Below are positions 1 to 7,322 of a DNA stretch of 19,729 bases, one piece after another (position 1 is the stretch's first letter; the number at the start of each line of letters is the position of its first letter). The DNA is from Gallionellales bacterium GWA2_60_18. Lineage in GTDB: Bacteria; Pseudomonadota; Gammaproteobacteria; Burkholderiales; Gallionellaceae. The translations under genes were made by a program, and so were the position numbers. The stretch lies in assembly GCA_001801105.1 (NCBI GenBank), contig MGWS01000023.1, positions 51,465 to 71,193 of the forward strand, written 5' to 3'. The notes beneath the pieces were generated by a model. It was not told the origin of the DNA and made no database searches. It saw only the letters and a program-made list of their open reading frames with translations.

Positions 1-215
1 ACCTGCGCCGCGTTGTTGTAGATGCCGCCAGCAGGCGCCTTCTTGACGATGGCTTCGAGGTCGAGGTTTTCGTATTCGGTGCCCTTGATCAGGTTGTTCA
101 GGTTGGTCACATAGGCCTGATGATGCTTGCCGTAATGGTATTCGAAGGTTTCCTGCGACATGTGCGGTTGTAGCGCGTCCTTGGCGTAAGGCAGGGGTGG
201 GAGGGTATGTTCCAT
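1..215 (-). CDS. sodB: Superoxide dismutase (Fe/Mn family), N-terminal part, cut by window edge
   Basis: The minus-strand frame from the ATG at 215 reads [20 protein letters not shown], then [20 protein letters not shown] and later GIYNNAAQ. This is the N-terminal helical hairpin of cytoplasmic Fe/Mn superoxide dismutases, which convert superoxide to peroxide and oxygen. The first metal-ligand His of the family lies in the [10 protein letters not shown] stretch. About 71 of roughly 193 residues are present; the catalytic C-terminal domain lies outside the window. A strong AAGGAGA ribosome-binding site (222-228) sits 6 bases before the ATG, and a sigma-70 promoter lies further upstream. Iron versus manganese specificity cannot be fixed from this half, so sodB is preferred only on overall resemblance to bacterial FeSODs. 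Confidence 0.93.
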   Translation of the reverse strand, partial: MEHTLPPLPYAKDALQPHMSQETFEYHYGKHHQAYVTNLNNLIKGTEYENLDLEAIVKKAPAGGIYNNAAQ

Positions 216-253
216 GTTCGATCTCCTTGGTGTGAAATTTCAGCGGGTTGCAA

Positions 254-282
254 ATTGTAGCCAAATAGCCGGGTACAAACAA
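254..282 (-). promoter_or_regulatory. Sigma-70 promoter of sodB
   Basis: On the minus strand a -35 TTGTTT (277-282) and a -10 TACAAT (254-259) are separated by exactly 17 bases. This places the start of transcription near 247, giving a leader of about 30 nt that contains the AAGGAGA ribosome-binding site. The -10 matches five of six consensus bases; the -35 matches mainly in TTG. No clear Fur or OxyR operator could be recognised by eye. Confidence 0.6.
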
Positions 283-361
283 TGGTTGAGTTAAATAATC
301 ACCTATTCCATACCTTGCCGCATGGGGCATGCATGGCACGAACACGCGAGCAAATTGGCAC

Positions 362-2272
362 CTACCCGAAACTGTAATGCTGCTCGTGAAACAGCGCCAG
401 GCAGGCATCCACCGCCTGCGGGTCGAAACGGGTGCCGCGTCCGTGCACGATCTCCTCCAGCGCCGCCTCTATCCCCCGTCCGACACGATACGGGCGGTGC
501 GAGGACATCGCCTCGACCACGTCCGCCACGCTCAGGATGCGCGCGCCCGGCAGTATGTCGTCCCCCTTCAGCCCCTGCGGGTAGCCCGAGCCGTCCATGC
601 GCTCGTGATGCTGCAATACCATCTGCGCGATCGGCCATGAGAAGTCCACGCCTTTCAGGATGTCGTAACCCGCCTGCGGGTGTATCTTGATCAGGCTGTA
701 TTCGATCTCGTCCAGGCTGCCCGGCTTGCTCAGTATCTCCGCCGGGACGCGTATCTTGCCCAGGTCGTGCACCAGACCGGCCAGATGGATCGCCTGCGCC
801 TGTTCCTCGGGCAGCCCCATCCGGAACGCGATCTCCCGCGCCAGATGGGCTACCCGCGCCTGATGGCCGGAAGTATAGGGATCGCGCATCTCGACGATCT
901 TGGCGATCGCCTCCACCGTTTGCAGCATATTCTTCTGCAGGCGCTGCTCATGCTCCTGGTGCGCCGCCTTGATGCGCAGGGTGAGGATGCCGAAGGCCAA
1001 GTCGCCCGCCATCTCTTCCAGCAGCCTGACTTCATCCGCGTCGAAGGCATCCGCTTCGCTGTCGTAGATCGCCAGCACGCCGAAGCACCTCTCGCCGTCC
1101 ATCAGCGGCAGCGCGATGTTGGAGGCATAGCCCCGCTCCCGCGCCGCTTCGCGCCAGGGAGCCATGTGCGGGTCCGTCAGGATGTTTTGCGCGACCTGCG
1201 TCCGACCGGTGCGCACCGCAGTTCCGGTCGGCCCGCGTCCCCGCTCGTTGTCCGCCCAGGTGATCCGCGCGGATTCCAGGTAACCTTCATCGAAACCGGC
1301 TTGCGCCATGGGGCGGATGGACTTGTCCCCGTCATCTCCCGCATACCCGACCCAGGCCATGCGGTAGCCGCCGGCATCGAGCGCCGCATGGCACATCTCG
1401 CGCAGCAGCTGCGTCTCGTCATCCGCATGGATCAGCGTCTGGTTGCCCGCGCTGATGGTGCGCAACGCGCGGTTGGCACGCTCCACGGCCAGCTCGTGCT
1501 GCTTGCGCTCGGTGATGTCCTGCACCGTCCCGATGGAGCGCACGGGTTTGCCGTCTTCGTCATAAAAGGTCTTGCATACCTCGCGGACATGCTTCACCCG
1601 CCCATCCTTCATCAGCAACTGGTGCGTGATGTCATAAATCGTCCGGTCCCGCACCGAATCGGTGTAGGCCTTGTTGACGAAGCTCCTGTCCTCGGGATGG
1701 ATGGCATCCAGGAACGCCTCATAGGAAGCGCCGAACTGCGCCGGATCGATCTCGAAGATACGGTAGATCTCGTCCGACCAGGTCAGCACGTTGCCGATCA
1801 GGTCGAGTTCCCAGCTGCCCAGCTGCGCGAGGCGCTGCGCCTCGCTGAGGCGCGCATTGACGGCAACCAGCGATGCCTCCATGTGCTTGCGTTCGGTGAC
1901 ATCTTCGAGACTGTGCACGCTGAACAGGAATTCTCCCTGTTCGCCATACACCGGATAGGCGCGGGAACGATAGACCCTGCCATCGAACAGCGCCTCATCC
2001 TCCTCGTTATCCCGCTTTTCTTCCACGGCGCGCCGGCAACCCGGCAAGGGGCCGTCGGTTATGGGAAATATTTCGTAATAGGGGCGTCCGATGATTTGCT
2101 TGAAAGGGATGCCGGCGCGCTGCTGGTAGGCCCGGTTGGCGCGCAGGACGCGGAATTCGCCGTCATGGATGAAGATCGGGTCGTCGACGGCATCCAGTGC
2201 GGCCATCCATTCCCGATGCGACTGCTCGAGCTGCCTGCGTGCTTCCTCCAGTTCTTTCGTCAGTTGTTTCAT
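362..2272 (-). CDS. PAS-PAS-GAF-HD-GYP cyclic-di-GMP phosphodiesterase
   Basis: A 636-residue soluble sensor/effector. A short N-terminal coil is followed by PAS 1 (about 20-127, ending DVTERK), PAS 2 (about 145-257, ending DITERK), a GAF-like domain (about 265-432) and an HD-GYP domain (about 447-630). The HD-GYP part has DPYTSGHQ, the HD pair HDLGKI (H502, D503) and HHERMDGSGYP (555-565), so both the metal ligands and the GYP signature are intact. An active enzyme hydrolysing c-di-GMP is expected. No membrane segment is seen, so PAS/GAF probably read an intracellular signal. The open frame continues upstream into the preceding HDOD gene; I chose the ATG at 2272 because PAS 1 begins shortly after it and the HDOD gene stops at 2287. 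No strong ribosome-binding site is visible, so translation may be coupled to the gene before it. Ligands are unknown. Confidence 0.9.
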   Translation of the reverse strand: MKQLTKELEEARRQLEQSHREWMAALDAVDDPIFIHDGEFRVLRANRAYQQRAGIPFKQIIGRPYYEIFPITDGPLPGCRRAVEEKRDNEEDEALFDGRVYRSRAYPVYGEQGEFLFSVHSLEDVTERKHMEASLVAVNARLSEAQRLAQLGSWELDLIGNVLTWSDEIYRIFEIDPAQFGASYEAFLDAIHPEDRSFVNKAYTDSVRDRTIYDITHQLLMKDGRVKHVREVCKTFYDEDGKPVRSIGTVQDITERKQHELAVERANRALRTISAGNQTLIHADDETQLLREMCHAALDAGGYRMAWVGYAGDDGDKSIRPMAQAGFDEGYLESARITWADNERGRGPTGTAVRTGRTQVAQNILTDPHMAPWREAARERGYASNIALPLMDGERCFGVLAIYDSEADAFDADEVRLLEEMAGDLAFGILTLRIKAAHQEHEQRLQKNMLQTVEAIAKIVEMRDPYTSGHQARVAHLAREIAFRMGLPEEQAQAIHLAGLVHDLGKIRVPAEILSKPGSLDEIEYSLIKIHPQAGYDILKGVDFSWPIAQMVLQHHERMDGSGYPQGLKGDDILPGARILSVADVVEAMSSHRPYRVGRGIEAALEEIVHGRGTRFDPQAVDACLALFHEQHYSFG

Positions 2273-2286
2273 GAAGCCGACCCGCG

Positions 2287-3144
2287 TCAGTGCGGTTTGC
2301 TGAGGTCGCACACGATGCCTGCATCCGTCTTGAGCATGACCATCACCTCCTCGACCGGCATGCGCAGCAGTTCGCCGATATCGCGATAGTCGTCCGGCAG
2401 CGCGGCATCGTCCCATCCGTTCGCCGAATGCCGCGCCAAGTTGACCGCCAGGGTGACGTTGCGCACGCGCGTCTGGTTCGCGTGGGCATCGTTCATCAGT
2501 ATCAGCAGCAGTTGCGGCAGCCCCCACTCCGTCACCAGCTCCCTTTGCAGCTCGTACAGCGCGAAACCCAGCACTTCCCGCTGCGCATCGCGGCTGCGCA
2601 GCGCCTTGTCCTGCTGCTGCATGTCGCGTATCCGCAACATCTGCTCCGGCGAGAAGCACCACATCAGGGTCTCGGCGATGTCGTACAGCAGCGCCGCAAT
2701 GCGCACTTCTTCATAATGCAGGTTGCGCAGCCGCACCGCCCAGTCCTTGGCGAACTCGGAGGCGCGATGCGAGCGATGCACCACGCGCAACACCGGCGGC
2801 AGCGCCACAGCATGTGTCCTGAGCGTCTCTTCTATCAGCGGGCTGGCGGGGACATGGTTGAAGAAAGGCTCCAGGCCGAGCATCAGCAGGGCCTGTTCGA
2901 CCAGAACGACTTCGGTGGTCTGCGAAAGGCGTTTGTGCCGTTGCAGGTAGCGCAGCAGCTTGACGGTCAGGACCGGGTCGCGCGCAATGACGCCGGCGAC
3001 GGCTATCGCGGTCAGCCGCTTGTCATCTTCGCGCAATGCGGCAAGGTCGCGCGCGGTCTGCTTCAGCACGGGCAGTTCGGCGTGCGTGAGCAATGCCACC
3101 CAGCGGCGCAGCTCCTTGTTTTCCTGAGGTTCTTGATCGGACAT
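2287..3144 (-). CDS. HDOD-domain signalling protein
   Basis: About 285 residues from the ATG at 3144, with a GGGGGG stretch just upstream as a possible ribosome-binding site. A GTG at 3177 would add 11 residues. The protein resembles HDOD-family proteins: a helical N-terminal region (about residues 10-110, with VLTVKLLRYLQ and EQALLMLGLEPF) and a C-terminal HD-like half. The expected HD pair is degenerate, reading LLYDIAE at 152-158 (Tyr where His is expected), so it should not be a phosphohydrolase. HDOD proteins act as non-catalytic signalling or scaffold modules, often encoded near c-di-GMP enzymes. It starts about 44 bp after the arnD stop and ends 14 bp before the HD-GYP gene on the same strand, suggesting co-transcription and a joint function with the phosphodiesterase. 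Partner and signal are inference. Confidence 0.78.
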   Translation of the reverse strand: MSDQEPQENKELRRWVALLTHAELPVLKQTARDLAALREDDKRLTAIAVAGVIARDPVLTVKLLRYLQRHKRLSQTTEVVLVEQALLMLGLEPFFNHVPASPLIEETLRTHAVALPPVLRVVHRSHRASEFAKDWAVRLRNLHYEEVRIAALLYDIAETLMWCFSPEQMLRIRDMQQQDKALRSRDAQREVLGFALYELQRELVTEWGLPQLLLILMNDAHANQTRVRNVTLAVNLARHSANGWDDAALPDDYRDIGELLRMPVEEVMVMLKTDAGIVCDLSKPH

Positions 3145-3188
3145 CTGACCCCCCGTATCTTGCGGCGAATATACCACTTAGAGCCAGC

Positions 3189-4097
3189 TCACGCACACGA
3201 CCCGGCTGCGACCGCCAGCGTGCCGCTACGTCCCTCCACCTCACCCATCCGTACTTCGCATCTGGGCAGTTTTCCCGCGACGGATTGCAGGTATTGCCGC
3301 AGCGACACCAGTTCATAGCCCTGCGCCTGCCAGCCCTGCAACAGGCGCTCAAACACCGGCAGCCATTTCTGCCCCTCCAGTTCGGCATGCAGAGTGAAGA
3401 CCGGGCCGGTGATCGGCGCCTGTTCCGTCAGGCTCAGCAGGTGCTGTGCGACGTTCTGCGGCGTGAGACCGTCGCGCCCGATGAGCTCATCCAGCGTGGG
3501 TAGCGTGGTTGGCAGCTGGGGACAGGCGATGATCTCGGCATTCACCGTGGGGATGAAGGGATGCGTGCCGCGCGTATCGGAGCTGTAATCGAGGCCCAGC
3601 TGCTGCGTCATGCGCAGGGCGTGGCGGTTGGTCTGCCAGCCTGCGGCGGCATGCGCCCTGGGTGCCTCGCCGAAGATCTCGGTGAAACGCTCCACCGCGC
3701 GCCGCATCTCGCGCCGCGTCCACGCCTCATCCTTGCCCACCACGTGATCCTGCCAGCGGATGTGGTCGTAGCAGTGGATGCCGACCTCGAAACCCGCATC
3801 GCGCACCGCGCGCATGATGTCCGCACAACCGCGCCCGATGTCCGGCCCCGGCAGCAAGGTGCCGTACAGCAGCGTCTTGATGCCGTAATGCTCGACCACC
3901 GAAGTGCGCGACACCTTGTTCAGGAAACCGGGACGGAACACGCGCTTGATGGCGCGGCCGGTGTGATCGGGGCCGAGCGAGAAGAAGAAAGTGGCCTGCG
4001 CGTTGTGGCGCTGCAACGCCTCGACCAGGCGGGGCACGCCTTCGCGCGTTCCGCGCCAGGTGTCGACGTCTATTTTCAGGGCGAGTTGTTTAGACAT
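3189..4097 (-). CDS. arnD: Undecaprenyl-phosphate Ara4FN deformylase ArnD
   Basis: 302 residues, close to the ~296 of enterobacterial ArnD. The protein has the polysaccharide-deacetylase (NodB-like) fold signatures: KIDVDTWRGT near the N-terminus (D10, D12), ATFFFSLGPD (35-44), the metal-binding GIHCYDH with H108 and H112, AAAGWQTN, and HAELEG towards the C-terminus. ArnD removes the formyl group from 4-formamido-L-arabinose carried on undecaprenyl phosphate, committing the sugar to export and to transfer onto lipid A. It follows the split arnA genes in the same direction. A GGGTGA ribosome-binding site (4104-4109) precedes the ATG and overlaps the foot of a strong palindromic repeat. Assignment rests on motifs plus the complete arn context. 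Confidence 0.93.
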   Translation of the reverse strand: MSKQLALKIDVDTWRGTREGVPRLVEALQRHNAQATFFFSLGPDHTGRAIKRVFRPGFLNKVSRTSVVEHYGIKTLLYGTLLPGPDIGRGCADIMRAVRDAGFEVGIHCYDHIRWQDHVVGKDEAWTRREMRRAVERFTEIFGEAPRAHAAAGWQTNRHALRMTQQLGLDYSSDTRGTHPFIPTVNAEIIACPQLPTTLPTLDELIGRDGLTPQNVAQHLLSLTEQAPITGPVFTLHAELEGQKWLPVFERLLQGWQAQGYELVSLRQYLQSVAGKLPRCEVRMGEVEGRSGTLAVAAGSCA

Positions 4098-4106
4098 TAC
4101 AGGTCA

Positions 4107-4167
4107 CCCTCTCCCCCAGCCCCTCTCCCGCGTGCGGGAGAGGGGTGCGCGTCAGCTCGGGAGAGGG
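4107..4167. repeat. Nested palindromic REP-like repeat upstream of arnD
   Basis: Two nested perfect inverted repeats lie in the 76-bp gap between the arnA decarboxylase gene and arnD. The inner arms CCCCTCTCCCGC (4120-4131) and GCGGGAGAGGGG (4134-4145) can form an 11-bp stem with a four-base loop. The outer arms CCCTCTCCC (4107-4115) and GGGAGAGGG (4159-4167) enclose it. The C/T-rich then G/A-rich pattern resembles short interspersed palindromes common in proteobacterial genomes. There is no T-run, so it is not an ordinary terminator. The arnD ribosome-binding site overlaps the last three bases of the outer arm. Confidence 0.8.
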
Positions 4168-4173
4168 CTGAAA

Positions 4174-5217
4174 TCAATCCACCAGGCCGCGCGCTTCGGC
4201 GATCTGGCCGCGATAGGCGTCGAAGATATTGCGCAGCGTATCGGGCATGGTGGTGGTCGGCTTCCAGCCCAGCTCTTCGCAGGTATTGGTGATCTTGGGC
4301 ACACGGTTCTGCACGTCCTGATAGCCCTTGCCGTAATAGGCAGCGGAGGTGGTCTCGACGATCTTCACCTGCTTGGCGGAATCGCGATATTCGGGATATT
4401 CGTTCGCCAGCTTGAGCATCATGTCGGCCAGATCGCGGATGGCGAAGTTGTTGGCCGGGTTGCCGATGTTGTAGATCTTGCCGGTGGCCACGCCGTCCTT
4501 GTTGTCGATGATCTTCATCAGCGCGTCGATGCCGTCGTCGATGTAGGTGAAGGCGCGTTTCTGATGGCCGCCGTCCACCAGGCTGATGTTCTCGCCGCGC
4601 AGGATGTGACCGAGGAACTGGGTCACCACGCGCGAACTGCCTTCCTTCGGCGTATGGATGGAATCCAGTCCGGCACCGATCCAGTTGAATGGGCGGAACA
4701 GGGTGAAATTCAGGTTGTCCTGCATGCCATAGCCCCAGATCACGCGGTCCATCAGCTGCTTGGAGCAGGAATATATCCAGCGCGGCATGTTGATCGGGCC
4801 GCAGATCAGTTCGGAGGCATCCGGATCGAATTCCTCGTCATGGCACATGCCGTACACCTCGGAGGTCGACGGGAACACCAGGTGCTTGTTGTACTTCACC
4901 GCCGCGCGCACGATGGGCAGGTTGGCCTCGAAATCAAGCTCGAACACGCGCAGCGGCTGCTTGACGTAGGTGGCCGGCGTGGCGATCGCCACCAGCGGCA
5001 GAATCACGTCGCATTTCTTGACGTGGTACTCGACCCATTCCTTGTTGATGGTGATGTCGCCTTCGAAGTAGTGGAAGCGCGGCTTGCCGATCAGGTCGGA
5101 GATGCGGTCGCAGCTCATGTCCATGCCATACACTTCCCAGTCAGTCGTCGCCAGGATGCGGTTGGACAGGTGGTGGCCGATAAAGCCGTTCACACCGAGG
5201 ATCAATACTTTTTTCAT
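4174..5217 (-). CDS. arnA: UDP-glucuronate decarboxylase (C-terminal ArnA activity as a separate protein)
   Basis: 347 residues, matching only the C-terminal dehydrogenase/decarboxylase half of E. coli ArnA. It is an extended short-chain dehydrogenase: the NAD-binding GVNGFIGHH is at residues 8-16, STSEVYGMC carries S119 and E120 (the equivalents of ArnA S433/E434), and YSCSK at 149-153 holds the catalytic Tyr and Lys. RPFNW, GKGYQDVQNR and KRAFTYIDDG also match ArnA. The reaction is oxidative decarboxylation of UDP-glucuronic acid to UDP-4-keto-arabinose. The ATG at 5217 was chosen over an upstream ATG at 5259, because MKKVLILGVNGFIGHH is the normal start of the fold and an AAGGA box lies just before it. 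It starts 10 bp after the formyltransferase gene ends. Confidence 0.92.
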   Translation of the reverse strand: MKKVLILGVNGFIGHHLSNRILATTDWEVYGMDMSCDRISDLIGKPRFHYFEGDITINKEWVEYHVKKCDVILPLVAIATPATYVKQPLRVFELDFEANLPIVRAAVKYNKHLVFPSTSEVYGMCHDEEFDPDASELICGPINMPRWIYSCSKQLMDRVIWGYGMQDNLNFTLFRPFNWIGAGLDSIHTPKEGSSRVVTQFLGHILRGENISLVDGGHQKRAFTYIDDGIDALMKIIDNKDGVATGKIYNIGNPANNFAIRDLADMMLKLANEYPEYRDSAKQVKIVETTSAAYYGKGYQDVQNRVPKITNTCEELGWKPTTTMPDTLRNIFDAYRGQIAEARGLVD

Positions 5218-5227
5218 TTCTTCTTCC

Positions 5228-6148
5228 TTAACAATTAAATTCAAATTTCGCCGTGCCATGCTTTGCGGCGAATTCCGCCGCGCTCATTTCGTTGCCATCC
5301 AGTTCGAAGCGCACCACGCGCAGCACGCCGCTGGCGCAGATCGCATATGCCTTGCCGTCCTTGACGTAGAACGCGGGCTTCTCGCCGGACACCGTACAAC
5401 CAGTGTCCAATGTTTGCAGGATGCGCATAGGCCGCCCGAGCAACTGCGTCGTCGCGCCCGGATAGGGCGGCGCCACCGCGCGCACCAGATTGTGTATCTG
5501 CTGCGCACTTTGCGACCAGTCGATGATGCCGTCTTCCGCCTTGCGTCCGCCGAAATAGCCGCCCTTGCTCAAGTCCTGCGCGATGCGCGGCGCCTTGCCC
5601 GCCAGCAGGTCGGGCAGCACCCCGTTCAGCGCCATCTCCGCCGCCACCGCCACCTTCTGGAACACCTCGAACGCAGTGTCGTTCGGCAGGATCGGCACCG
5701 CCTGTTGCGCCACGATGTCGCCGTTGTCCGGCTTCTCGGTCATGTAGTGCAGCGTCGCGCCGGTCTCGGTTTCGCCGTGGATGATCGCCCAGTTCACCGG
5801 CACCCGCCCACGGTATTTCGGCAGCAGCGAGCCGTGCATGTTGAGCGCGCCGTGTTCCGGTAACTCCAGCAACTCGCGTTTCAGCATCTCGCGATAGTAG
5901 AAGGAGAAGAAGAAGTTCGGTCGCAAGGCGCGTATCTGCTCGACCACCTCCGGCGCGTTCGGGTCATCCGGCGTGATAGCCGGGATGCCGTGCAACTCCG
6001 CCAGTTGCTGCACGCTGTCGAACCAGATGGTCTCGTTCGGATTGTCGCGGTGCGTCACCACCAGCGCCACGTCCACGCCGTGCGCCAGTAATACTGAAAG
6101 GCAGCGATAACCTACGTTATGGTAGGCGAATACGATCGCCCGGCTCAT
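5228..6148 (-). CDS. arnA: UDP-Ara4N formyltransferase (N-terminal ArnA activity as a separate protein)
   Basis: 306 residues, equal to the N-terminal formyltransferase domain of E. coli ArnA (about 1-304). NMHGSLLPKYRGR carries N103 and H105, and PDNGDIV carries D141; these match the catalytic Asn-His-Asp triad of 10-formyl-tetrahydrofolate-dependent formyltransferases. The enzyme formylates UDP-4-amino-4-deoxy-L-arabinose, giving the form used by ArnC. The gene overlaps the arnC stop by ATGA (6145-6148), indicating translational coupling. It ends cleanly with TAA at 5228-5230, 10 bp before the decarboxylase start, so the two ArnA activities are made as separate polypeptides. The two frames are not joined and neither half looks truncated, so an ancestral or deliberate split is more likely than a recent frameshift. 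Confidence 0.92.
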   Translation of the reverse strand: MSRAIVFAYHNVGYRCLSVLLAHGVDVALVVTHRDNPNETIWFDSVQQLAELHGIPAITPDDPNAPEVVEQIRALRPNFFFSFYYREMLKRELLELPEHGALNMHGSLLPKYRGRVPVNWAIIHGETETGATLHYMTEKPDNGDIVAQQAVPILPNDTAFEVFQKVAVAAEMALNGVLPDLLAGKAPRIAQDLSKGGYFGGRKAEDGIIDWSQSAQQIHNLVRAVAPPYPGATTQLLGRPMRILQTLDTGCTVSGEKPAFYVKDGKAYAICASGVLRVVRFELDGNEMSAAEFAAKHGTAKFEFNC

Positions 6149-7242
6149 TCCTGCGCATCCGAAAACAAGGATGGGTGCACCGTCTCGCTAGCCGATTTGG
6201 CTTTTTCCTTCTTTTTTCCGGGAATCACTTCAGCAAAAGGATCAACTTCTCCGGCAACCGCTTTTACCCTTCTCCCTTCCCCCTTCTCTCTTCCCCCCTT
6301 GCCCTTCTCCTGCTGCTCCAGCACCGCCTCGATCAAATAGCGCGGACGGTGGCGCACCTGCTGGTAGATGCGCCCGATATATTCGCCGAGCAGGCCGATG
6401 CCGAACAGTGCGATGCCGATCAGAAAGAACATCAGCGCGAACAGCGTGAACAATCCTTCCGCTTCCGGCCCGATCATCAGGCGACGCACCACCAGGAACA
6501 CGAAGAACAGGCCGGAGAACAGCGAGATCAGCATACCCGCCATCGAGAAAAACTGTAGCGGCACCAGCGAGAAGCCGGTCATCAGGTCGAAGTTGAGACG
6601 GATCAGGCTGTACAGCGAATATTTGGATTCGCCCGCCGTGCGCTCCTCATGCCCCACCACCACCTCGGTGGGGTTGCGCGCAAAGCTGTAGGCCAATGCC
6701 GGAATGAAGGTGTTCACTTCCTTGCAACTGTTCACCGCATCGATGATGTGGCGGTCGTAGGCGCGGAACATGCAGCCTTGGTCGGTCATCTTGATGCGGG
6801 TGATCTTCTCGCGCAGGCCGTTCATGGCGCGCGAAGCGACATGCCGCCACCAGCTGTCGTTGCGCTGGCGGCGGATCGAGCCGACGTAGTCGTGCCCCTC
6901 GTCCATCTTCGCCAGCAGCAGGCCGATGTCCTCCGGCGGATTCTGCAAGTCGGCATCCAGCGTCACCACGCGCTGTCCGCGCGATTGCTCGAAGCCCGCC
7001 ATGATCGCCATGTGTTGGCCGAAGTTGCCGTTGAACAGCACCACGCGGGTCACATCGGGGCGCTTCTGGAACTGCTCGCGCAGGATCGCGGCAGAGCGGT
7101 CGCGGCTGCCGTCGTTGACGAACACCACCTCGTAGCCGATGCCGAGCTTGTCCAGTGACGGATACAGCCGGTCGAACAGGGACTGCAAGCCCTGCTCCTC
7201 GTTATAGACGGGGATGACGACGGAAAGTTGGGGAGCGCTCAT
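6145..7242 (-). CDS. arnC: Undecaprenyl-phosphate Ara4FN transferase ArnC, with an unusual C-terminal tail
   Basis: A family 2 glycosyltransferase of 365 residues. It shows VVIPVYNEE (8-16), FVNDGSRDRS (41-50), the DXD-type TLDADLQNPPED (94-105) and TDQGCMFRAYD, then two hydrophobic membrane segments (about 231-253 and 265-285) and GEYIGRIYQQVRHRPRY (286-302), all as in ArnC. It transfers 4-formamido-arabinose from UDP to undecaprenyl phosphate on the inner face of the inner membrane. E. coli ArnC is about 322 residues; the extra ~55 residues here (311-365) form a charged low-complexity tail. No ribosome-binding site is evident before the ATG at 7242. The gene is first in the left arn block, divergent from the GGDEF gene, and overlaps the next gene by 4 bp. 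Confidence 0.92.
   Translation of the reverse strand: MSAPQLSVVIPVYNEEQGLQSLFDRLYPSLDKLGIGYEVVFVNDGSRDRSAAILREQFQKRPDVTRVVLFNGNFGQHMAIMAGFEQSRGQRVVTLDADLQNPPEDIGLLLAKMDEGHDYVGSIRRQRNDSWWRHVASRAMNGLREKITRIKMTDQGCMFRAYDRHIIDAVNSCKEVNTFIPALAYSFARNPTEVVVGHEERTAGESKYSLYSLIRLNFDLMTGFSLVPLQFFSMAGMLISLFSGLFFVFLVVRRLMIGPEAEGLFTLFALMFFLIGIALFGIGLLGEYIGRIYQQVRHRPRYLIEAVLEQQEKGKGGREKGEGRRVKAVAGEVDPFAEVIPGKKKEKAKSASETVHPSLFSDAQE
6267..6310. repeat. Homopurine/homopyrimidine tract within the arnC 3' end
   Basis: The plus strand is pyrimidine-only from 6267 to 6300 and, after one G at 6301, again to 6311. The arnC mRNA is therefore a near-continuous run of A and G containing G-runs of three to six. It codes for the EKGKGGREKGEGRRVK part of the ArnC tail (312-327). 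The block looks like a short low-complexity insertion after the normal end of the conserved ArnC sequence. Confidence 0.65.
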
Positions 7243-7322
7243 AGGGGCGGCATTTTACCGCATGGGGCCGCAATCCAGAACAATTTCGATTGTGCCGTGA
7301 TATCCTCAAAACATTCGGGCAA
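7243..7322. promoter_or_regulatory. Divergent intergenic region between arnC and the GGDEF gene
   Basis: About 80 bp must hold the promoters for both directions. On the minus strand a TAAAAT (7252-7257) matches five of six -10 bases, but its start site would fall almost on the arnC ATG and the matching -35 is poor. On the plus strand TATCCT (7301-7306) is a weak -10 candidate. No operator palindrome was recognised. The promoter calls are tentative; the region itself is certain to be the only space available. Confidence 0.35.

Noticed and set aside
316..338. Imperfect hairpin TGCC-GCATG / CATGC-AT-GGCA downstream of the HD-GYP stop
   Set aside because: The stem is interrupted by a two-base bulge and no T-run follows on either strand, so it cannot be supported as a terminator.
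680..2389. A 569-codon plus-strand open frame antisense to the HD-GYP gene
   Set aside because: The minus strand encodes intact PAS, GAF and HD-GYP motifs over the same bases; the plus frame shows no recognisable domain or ribosome-binding site.
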